From the NCBI RefSeq assembly GCF_036013915.1, contig NZ_CP107899.1, positions 5,332,001 through 5,396,000 of the forward strand: a stretch of 64,000 nucleotides of DNA, given 5' to 3'. This document shows positions 59,422 through 64,000 of this stretch, in pieces. Source of the DNA: Streptomyces sp. NBC_00464 (lineage in GTDB: Bacteria; Actinomycetota; Actinomycetes; Streptomycetales; Streptomycetaceae). The notes beneath the pieces are model-generated. The model was given only the letters and a program-made list of their open reading frames with translations. It made no database searches and was not told the DNA's origin. Positions within the stretch are counted from its first letter, which is position 1. Each line of letters starts with the position of its first letter. Position numbers and translations under genes: made by a program.

Positions 59422-60290
59422 CAGCTCAGCAGTCCCGTCCGGACGGGCTCGGAAGCCGCGTGGGGGTGTACGTGGTCGTGGCCGGGCAGCGCGTGCTGCC
59501 CGAGGGCCTTCGGGGGTGGCCCGTCGTGCATCACGCAGCCGTCGCGCAGCACGACGGCCCGGTCGATCAGGGGCTCCAGCGGGCCCAGCTCGTGCAGGAC
59601 GAGCAGCACGGTGGTGCCGGCCGCGACCTGTTCGCGCAGGGTCTCGGCGAGGATCTCCTGGCTGGCCAGGTCGACGCCGGCCATCGGCTCGTCCATGATC
59701 AGCAGCTCGGGTTCGGAGGCGAGCGCACGGGCGATCAGCACGCGCTGGTGCTGGCCGCCGGAGAGGGCGTCCACCGAGTCCCTGGCGCGGTCGGCGAGGC
59801 CGACGAGGGCGATGGCGCGGTCGACGGCGGCCCGGTCGGCCTTGCGGGGCAGGCCGAGCTTGGTGCGGGACAGCCGCCCGGAGGCGACGACCTCGCGGAT
59901 GGTGGCGGGCACTCCGCCGGCTGCCGTGGTGCGCTGCGGTACGTAACCCACCCGGGCCCAGTCGCGGAAGCGGCGCAGCGGGGTGCCGAAGAGCTCGACG
60001 GCGCCGCCGGTGAGCGGGACCTGGCCGATGACGGAGCGCACGGCGGTCGACTTGCCGGAACCGTTGGCACCGAGCAGGGCGACGACCTCGCCGCGGTGCA
60101 CGGTCAGGTCGATGCCGCGCAGCACGGGGCGTGCGCCGAGGGTGGCCGTGGCGTCGCGCACGACGATCACGGGGTCGGGTGTGGTGCTCGGTGTGGGGCT
60201 CTGGGGCTCGGGCATGAGCGCCTCCGGTGCTGCCGTGCGGTTCGGGTCGGTCGGGTCGACCGGGTCGGTGGGTGCGGGTGGTGTGCTCAC
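59421..60290 (-). CDS. znuC: Zinc ABC transporter ATP-binding protein
   Basis: A 289-residue ATPase. Walker A GANGSGKST (about 73-81), signature LSGGQHQRV and Walker B LLIMDEP are complete. The N-terminal 38 residues are a Pro/Thr-rich extension and the C-terminus has a His-rich end (GHDHVHPHA), possibly a zinc-binding tail. GTG 60290 overlaps the znuA stop (GTGA, 60287-60290). Confidence 0.94.
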   Translation of the reverse strand: MSTPPAPTDPVDPTDPNRTAAPEALMPEPQSPTPSTTPDPVIVVRDATATLGARPVLRGIDLTVHRGEVVALLGANGSGKSTAVRSVIGQVPLTGGAVELFGTPLRRFRDWARVGYVPQRTTAAGGVPATIREVVASGRLSRTKLGLPRKADRAAVDRAIALVGLADRARDSVDALSGGQHQRVLIARALASEPELLIMDEPMAGVDLASQEILAETLREQVAAGTTVLLVLHELGPLEPLIDRAVVLRDGCVMHDGPPPKALGQHALPGHDHVHPHAASEPVRTGLLS

Positions 60291-61240
60291 TTCGCGCCGA
60301 GCGCCTTCTGCAGGGCGGCGAGGTTGGACTCCATGACCTCGATGTAGTCATCGCCCTTGGACTTGCCGGTGATTCCCTCCAGCGGGTCCAGGACGTCCGT
60401 CCTCAGGCCGGTGTCCCGGGCGACGGTCTTCGCGGTCTTGTCACTGGCGAGCGTCTCGAAGAAGACGGTGGTGACCTTCTTCTCCTGTGCGATCGAGTGC
60501 AGGGCGCTGATCCGGGCGGGGCTGGGCTCGGCCTCGGGGTCGATGCCGGCGATGCCCTCCTGGGTGAGGCCGTAGCGCTCGGCCAGGTACCCGAAGGCGG
60601 AGTGGGTGGTGATGAACGTCTTCGTCGCCGTGTTCTTCAGCCCCTTCTCGTACGCGGTATTGAGCGCGTCGAGCTTCGTGACCAGGGCTTCGGTGTTCTT
60701 GCGGTAGTCCGCTGCGTGGTCCGGGTCGGTCTTCTCCAGGGACGCACCCACCCCCTTGGCGACCTCGGTGTACTTCACCGGGTCCAGCCAGATGTGCGGG
60801 TCGGCGCCCGCTTCGTTGCCCTCGTGCTCGTGGGCGTGCTCCTCGCCGCCGACCTCGGCGCCGTGGTCCTCCAGCGTGGTGAGCGTCGCGGCGTCGACGC
60901 TGTGCCGGGACTCGGAGAGCTTGATCGCGTCGTCGACGGCCGGCTGGAGGCCCTTGAGATAGAGGATGTAGTCCGCGTCGCTGAGGCCGCCGACCTCCCT
61001 GGGGCTGAGCTCCAGGTCGTGCGGCTCCACGCCCGGCTTGGTCAGCGTGGAGACGGAGACATGACTCCCGCCGATCTGCTCGGCGAGGAACTGCATCGGA
61101 TAGAACGACGCCACCACGTTCAGCTTGTCGCCGTTCTTGCGGTCGGCCGCATCGGACGTCGAGCAGGCGGACAGCGCGGTGAGGCCGAGGACGACTGCTC
61201 CGGCGACGGCGGTCGTGGGTATGAGGCGGCGTACGTTCAT
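60287..61240 (-). CDS. znuA: Zinc-binding lipoprotein (ABC substrate-binding protein)
   Basis: A 317-residue cluster 9 substrate-binding lipoprotein. Lipobox LSAC near residue 26, then VASFYPMQFLAEQIGG, GVEPHDLELSPRE (His ligand), a His-rich loop EEHAHEHEGN, DPHIWLDP (His) and THSAFGYLA (His) give zinc sites. It captures zinc outside the membrane for ZnuBC. ATG 61240 fits a -10 GAAAAT 7 nt upstream and a -35 TTGACA, both inside Zur boxes; ATG 61258 or 61249 are also in frame but would lie within the promoter. Confidence 0.94.
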   Translation of the reverse strand: MNVRRLIPTTAVAGAVVLGLTALSACSTSDAADRKNGDKLNVVASFYPMQFLAEQIGGSHVSVSTLTKPGVEPHDLELSPREVGGLSDADYILYLKGLQPAVDDAIKLSESRHSVDAATLTTLEDHGAEVGGEEHAHEHEGNEAGADPHIWLDPVKYTEVAKGVGASLEKTDPDHAADYRKNTEALVTKLDALNTAYEKGLKNTATKTFITTHSAFGYLAERYGLTQEGIAGIDPEAEPSPARISALHSIAQEKKVTTVFFETLASDKTAKTVARDTGLRTDVLDPLEGITGKSKGDDYIEVMESNLAALQKALGAK

Positions 61241-61254
61241 GACAGTCATTTTCA
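61240..61254 (-). promoter_or_regulatory. Zur box 2 (downstream) at znuA
   Basis: On the minus strand TGAAAATGACTGTCA, a match to the Zur 15-mer TGAAAATGATTTTCA in 12 of 15 positions. It covers the -10 box GAAAAT (61248-61253) and the start codon. Confidence 0.75.
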
Positions 61255-61261
61255 ACAAAAG

Positions 61262-61276
61262 TGGAAACGATTGTCA
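61262..61276 (-). promoter_or_regulatory. Zur box 1 (upstream) at znuA
   Basis: On the minus strand TGACAATCGTTTCCA, which overlaps the -35 TTGACA (61272-61277). Together with box 2 it covers the whole promoter (18-nt spacer), so zinc-bound Zur should silence znuA-znuC-znuB-zur. Confidence 0.75.
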
Positions 61277-61372
61277 ACAAGGCCGATGAGATGCCCTCGG
61301 GGCGGACTGCCCGACGGGCCGCTCGACGGACTGCTCCGATACCGATTTGATCGAAGGGGCGTGCCCGCCGGT

Positions 61373-61378
61373 AATCTG
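61373..61378 (+). promoter_or_regulatory. -10 element of glyS
   Basis: TAATCT, about 95 nt before the glyS start. It would give an untranslated leader that could hold regulation, but no T-box motif is visible. Confidence 0.4.
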
Positions 61379-61472
61379 AGGTATTCGCGCACCCGTCTCC
61401 CGACCACCACCCCCCACCGAGGCGCTTCGCGTCACCCCTGTCCAATTTCGTCGTCGTAATGAAGAGAGCACC

Positions 61473-62855
61473 GTGGCCGCCGACAAGATCGACACCATCG
61501 TCAGCCTGAGCAAGCGCCGTGGCTTCGTCTACCCCTGCAGTGAGATCTACGGCGGCCAGAAGGCCGCCTGGGACTACGGGCCGCTGGGTGTCGAGCTCAA
61601 GGAGAACCTCAAGCGCCAGTGGTGGCGCTACATGGTCACCTCGCGCGAGGACGTGGTCGGACTCGACTCGTCGGTCATCCTGGCCCCCGAGGTGTGGGTT
61701 GCCTCCGGTCACGTCGCCACGTTCTCCGACCCGCTGACCGAGTGCACCTCCTGCCACAAGCGCTACCGCGCGGACCACCTGGAGGAGGCGTACGAGGAGA
61801 AGCACGGCAAGCCGCCGGTCAACGGCCTCGCCGACCTCAACTGCCCCAACTGCGGCAACAAGGGCACCTTCACGGAGCCCAAGGAGTTCTCCGGCCTGCT
61901 CTCCACGCACCTCGGCCCGACCCAGGACTCCGGCTCGGTCGCCTACCTGCGCCCCGAGACCGCCCAGGGCATCTTCACCAACTTCGGCCAGGTGCAGCAG
62001 ACTTCCCGCAAGAAGCCGCCGTTCGGCATCGCACAGATGGGCAAGTCCTTCCGGAACGAGATCACTCCGGGCAACTTCATCTTCCGCACGCGCGAGTTCG
62101 AGCAGATGGAGATGGAGTTCTTCGTCAAGCCGGGCGAGGACGAGCAGTGGCAGGAGTACTGGATGGAGCAGCGCTGGAACTGGTACACCGGCCTCGGCAT
62201 GCGTGAGGAGAACATGCGGTGGTTCGAGCACCCGAAGGAGAAGCTCTCCCACTACTCCAAGCGCACCGCTGACATCGAGTACCGCTTCCGCTTCGGCGGC
62301 AGCGAGTGGGGCGAGCTGGAGGGCGTCGCCAACCGCACGGACTACGACCTCAAGGCGCACTCCAAGGCCTCCGGCACCGACCTGCAGTTCTACGACCAGG
62401 AGGCCGGCGAGCGCTGGACCCCCTACGTCATCGAGCCCGCGGCCGGTGTCGGCCGTTCGATGCTGGCGTTCCTGCTGGACGCCTACATCGAGGACGAGGC
62501 GCCCAACGCCAAGGGCGTCATGGAGAAGCGCACCGTGATGCGCCTCGACCCGCGCCTGGCGCCGGTCAAGGTCGCGGTCCTGCCGCTGTCCCGCAACCCG
62601 CAGCTCTCGCCGAAGGCCAAGGGCCTCGCGGCCGACCTGCGGCAGAACTGGAACATCGAGTTCGACGACGCGGGCGCCATCGGCCGCCGCTACCGTCGCC
62701 AGGACGAGATCGGCACGCCGTTCTGCGTCACCGTTGACTTCGACACCCTCGACGACAACGCGGTGACCGTGCGCGAGCGCGACACCATGAAGCAGGAGCG
62801 CGTCTCGCTGGACCAGATCCAGGCGTACCTCGGCGCCCGACTGCTCGGCTGCTGA
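61473..62855 (+). CDS. glyS: Glycyl-tRNA synthetase (homodimer type)
   Basis: A 460-residue class II synthetase that charges tRNA-Gly. The N-terminus [29 protein letters not shown], motif 2 region [26 protein letters not shown] and motif 3 [14 protein letters not shown] are diagnostic. A zinc-binding insert has CTSCHKRY and CPNCGNKG. This is the alpha2 form, not the alpha2beta2 GlyQS. GTG start. A good terminator follows. Confidence 0.97.
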   Translation: MAADKIDTIVSLSKRRGFVYPCSEIYGGQKAAWDYGPLGVELKENLKRQWWRYMVTSREDVVGLDSSVILAPEVWVASGHVATFSDPLTECTSCHKRYRADHLEEAYEEKHGKPPVNGLADLNCPNCGNKGTFTEPKEFSGLLSTHLGPTQDSGSVAYLRPETAQGIFTNFGQVQQTSRKKPPFGIAQMGKSFRNEITPGNFIFRTREFEQMEMEFFVKPGEDEQWQEYWMEQRWNWYTGLGMREENMRWFEHPKEKLSHYSKRTADIEYRFRFGGSEWGELEGVANRTDYDLKAHSKASGTDLQFYDQEAGERWTPYVIEPAAGVGRSMLAFLLDAYIEDEAPNAKGVMEKRTVMRLDPRLAPVKVAVLPLSRNPQLSPKAKGLAADLRQNWNIEFDDAGAIGRRYRRQDEIGTPFCVTVDFDTLDDNAVTVRERDTMKQERVSLDQIQAYLGARLLGC

Positions 62856-62874
62856 CCCGTCCCACCCGTAGTAC

Positions 62875-62910
62875 GAAGCCCCCGGTTCCCCTTACGGAAC
62901 CGGGGGTTTC
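62875..62910. terminator. Terminator after glyS
   Basis: GAAGCCCCCGGTTCC / GGAACCGGGGGTTTC (62875-62910) around CCTTAC, with one mismatch. Confidence 0.85.
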
Positions 62911-62946
62911 GTGCACACTGGGCACACTCGCCCTCAGGAGGCCCGG

Positions 62947-63153
62947 ATGCCGTCCATGACCACGAGCAAGGTCAGCAGATGGGACCAGCACGGCCGTGAA
63001 CACGTCGTTCACGTGCGGAAGTCGGGAGTCCAGCGGCGGCTGAGCTGCGACACCTGCGACTGGAGCAAGGCGGTGCAGTTCCTGCCCTGGCTCAAGGCCG
63101 AGGAGCACCTCGCCGAGGCCCATCAGGCGACGGTCGACCCGACGGCGACGTAG
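62947..63153 (+). CDS. Small zinc-finger-like protein
   Basis: A 68-residue protein starting MPSMTTSKVSRWD. It contains CDTCDW and, 16 residues after the second Cys, H-x4-H (EEHLAEAH), a CCHH pattern that can hold zinc. AGGAGG (62936-62941) lies 5 nt before ATG 62947. No function is known; it is likely a small nucleic-acid or protein-binding module. Confidence 0.75.
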   Translation: MPSMTTSKVSRWDQHGREHVVHVRKSGVQRRLSCDTCDWSKAVQFLPWLKAEEHLAEAHQATVDPTAT

Positions 63154-63192
63154 CGGCGGGCCGCCCGCCCGCCGGGACTGCGGCCGGTCCCC

Positions 63193-63807
63193 TCAGGCGC
63201 GCAGGCCGCGTAGCAGAAGGTCCGACACGGCGGTGAACTCGGTGACGATGGCGGGTTTCTGCCACTCGGCGGCGTACGCCGGGTCGTGGAAGCGTGCCGT
63301 CGCGTCGAAAACGGCCTGAGCGGCGGCTGCGGGGTCCTCCGCGGCGAACTGCCCCTCGTGCACCCCTTCCTCGATGATCTCCCGCAGTTGGCCGACCAGT
63401 TCGCGGATGTGGTCCTCGACGACGCCGCTTTCGCCGATCAGTACCTGGTATGTGGCGAACAGCTCGGGGTCGTCGCCCGCCTTGTGCCGCTTGGCCTCGA
63501 ACAGTGTCTCCAGCCACTGCCGCAGCTTCGCCGGAGCGGGCTGGGCAGAGGCGTGCAGGATCTCGGTGAGCGCCAGCTCCGTACGTGTCAGCCAGCGACC
63601 GGTGACGGCCTCGCGCAGGGCGGCCTTGGTGCGAAAGTGGCGGTAGACGCTGCCGTGGCTGACGCCGAGCGCCCGTGCCACGTCGACCACAGTCGCCTTC
63701 GCGGGCCCGTAGCGACGCAGCACGTCCTCGGTGGCTTCGAGGATGCGCTCGGGGGTCAGCGGGTCGGACGGCGGCGTCATGGTGGGTGTGCTGCCTTTCG
63801 GGGGCAT
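63193..63807 (-). CDS. TetR family transcriptional regulator
   Basis: A 204-residue regulator. N-terminal helix-turn-helix: ILEATEDVLRRYGPAKATVVDVARALGVSHGSVYRHFRTKAALREAV. The rest is a helical ligand-binding domain of the TetR_C type. The start may be ATG 63807 or ATG 63780; neither has a clear ribosome site. It lies 55 nt downstream of the stop of an aldo/keto reductase gene on the same strand, which could be cotranscribed or a target. Confidence 0.88.
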   Translation of the reverse strand: MPPKGSTPTMTPPSDPLTPERILEATEDVLRRYGPAKATVVDVARALGVSHGSVYRHFRTKAALREAVTGRWLTRTELALTEILHASAQPAPAKLRQWLETLFEAKRHKAGDDPELFATYQVLIGESGVVEDHIRELVGQLREIIEEGVHEGQFAAEDPAAAAQAVFDATARFHDPAYAAEWQKPAIVTEFTAVSDLLLRGLRA

Positions 63808-63862
63808 CGTGCGGGGGAGGGGGCGGAAGCGGGGGGCCGCACCCGCTGACCGTACCCGGAGG

Positions 63863-64000
63863 TCAGCGCTCGCTGTCCAGGTGGGCCATCTGGCTGTCCG
63901 GGTAGCGGGCGCCTGCGGCCGCGCCCGCCGGGACGGCCACCCCGATGGCGGCGAGGTCGGCCGCGTCCAGCCGCACGTCCAGCGAGCCGAGGGCCTCGGT
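63863..64000 (-). CDS. Aldo/keto reductase, C-terminal end (runs off the window)
   Basis: The last 45 codons of a minus-strand gene that extends past the window. EALGSLDVRLDAADLAAIGVAVPAG-like sequence followed by ARYPDSQMAHLDSER matches the C-terminus of aldo/keto reductases. Substrate unknown and the active site is outside the window. Confidence 0.75.
   Translation of the reverse strand, partial: TEALGSLDVRLDAADLAAIGVAVPAGAAAGARYPDSQMAHLDSER

Noticed and set aside
61379..61472. T-box riboswitch before glyS
   Set aside because: The conserved T-box sequence and a terminator/antiterminator pair are not visible in the short leader.

Overview
The window is core chromosome of a Streptomyces species. 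The evidence is a GC-rich sequence with strong third-position GC bias, frequent GTG starts, GTGA/ATGA/TGATG stop-start overlaps, many leaderless promoters, and a gene order known from streptomycetes: leuS ... comEA-comEC ... holA, rpsT/lepA, hemW, hrcA-dnaJ2, phoH-ybeY-corC, era, leuA, recO-uppS, znuACB-zur, glyS. I see no prophage, insertion sequence, CRISPR array, rRNA operon or biosynthetic cluster. One tRNA gene (tRNA-Ala, anticodon GGC) is present.

Layout. 1-3.5 kb: a small Cys4 protein, tRNA-Ala with a strong terminator, and a leftward pair made of a haem-type membrane protein and a NuoF-ferredoxin fusion. 3.7-12.7 kb: leuS behind a leucine attenuator, a one-helix membrane protein, a DegV protein, and the comEA-comEC pair. 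12.7-16.5 kb: a PNPOx-like protein, arylamine N-acetyltransferase, a YceI protein, a small unknown and holA. 16.8-24.7 kb: rpsT diverging from lepA, an acyl-CoA ligase, a SpoIIE-type phosphatase with a kinase-like domain, and hemW. 24.9-31.4 kb: DUF3097, an MBL hydrolase, CIRCE-hrcA-dnaJ2, nitronate monooxygenase-rsmE and a lipoprotein. 31.4-39.8 kb: tricorn protease, HIT protein, rnz, adenine-deaminase-type hydrolase, MFS exporter and PfkB kinase. 40-43.2 kb: phoH-ybeY-hlyC/corC-mmcQ operon. 43.2-46.8 kb: two divergent regulator/target pairs (HxlR with a DHFR-like reductase, XRE/MmyB with an MFS exporter; a second MFS gene ends against hxlR). 46.9-50.9 kb: a cytidine-deaminase-like pseudoenzyme, a WxL-like surface protein with its DUF916-type partner, and era. 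51-57.9 kb: emfourin with a protealysin-like M4 protease, the leuA leader with leuA, a TerB protein, an unknown, recO and uppS. 58-61.3 kb: znuA-znuC-znuB-zur under two Zur boxes. 61.4-64 kb: glyS, a small zinc-finger-like protein, a TetR regulator and the C-terminus of an aldo/keto reductase.

How the genes work together. Leucine supply is read twice: both leuS and leuA follow short Leu-codon leader peptides that share sequence blocks. Zinc uptake (znuACB) is cotranscribed with its own repressor zur. HrcA controls dnaJ2 through a CIRCE element. YbeY, Era, RsmE, LepA, RpsT and RNase Z form a scattered ribosome and RNA maturation set, and HolA, RecO and possibly ComEA/ComEC handle DNA.

Most noteworthy: (i) the two leucine leaders; (ii) about 18 leaderless starts with a -10 box 6-8 nt before the start codon; (iii) an actinobacterial WxL/DUF916 pair with a palindrome in its promoter region; (iv) a cytidine deaminase fold that has lost all zinc ligands; (v) a NuoF-[3Fe-4S] ferredoxin fusion lacking one cluster cysteine, coupled to a membrane cytochrome-like protein; (vi) a protease/inhibitor pair of the protealysin-emfourin type; (vii) a family of intergenic palindromic repeats.
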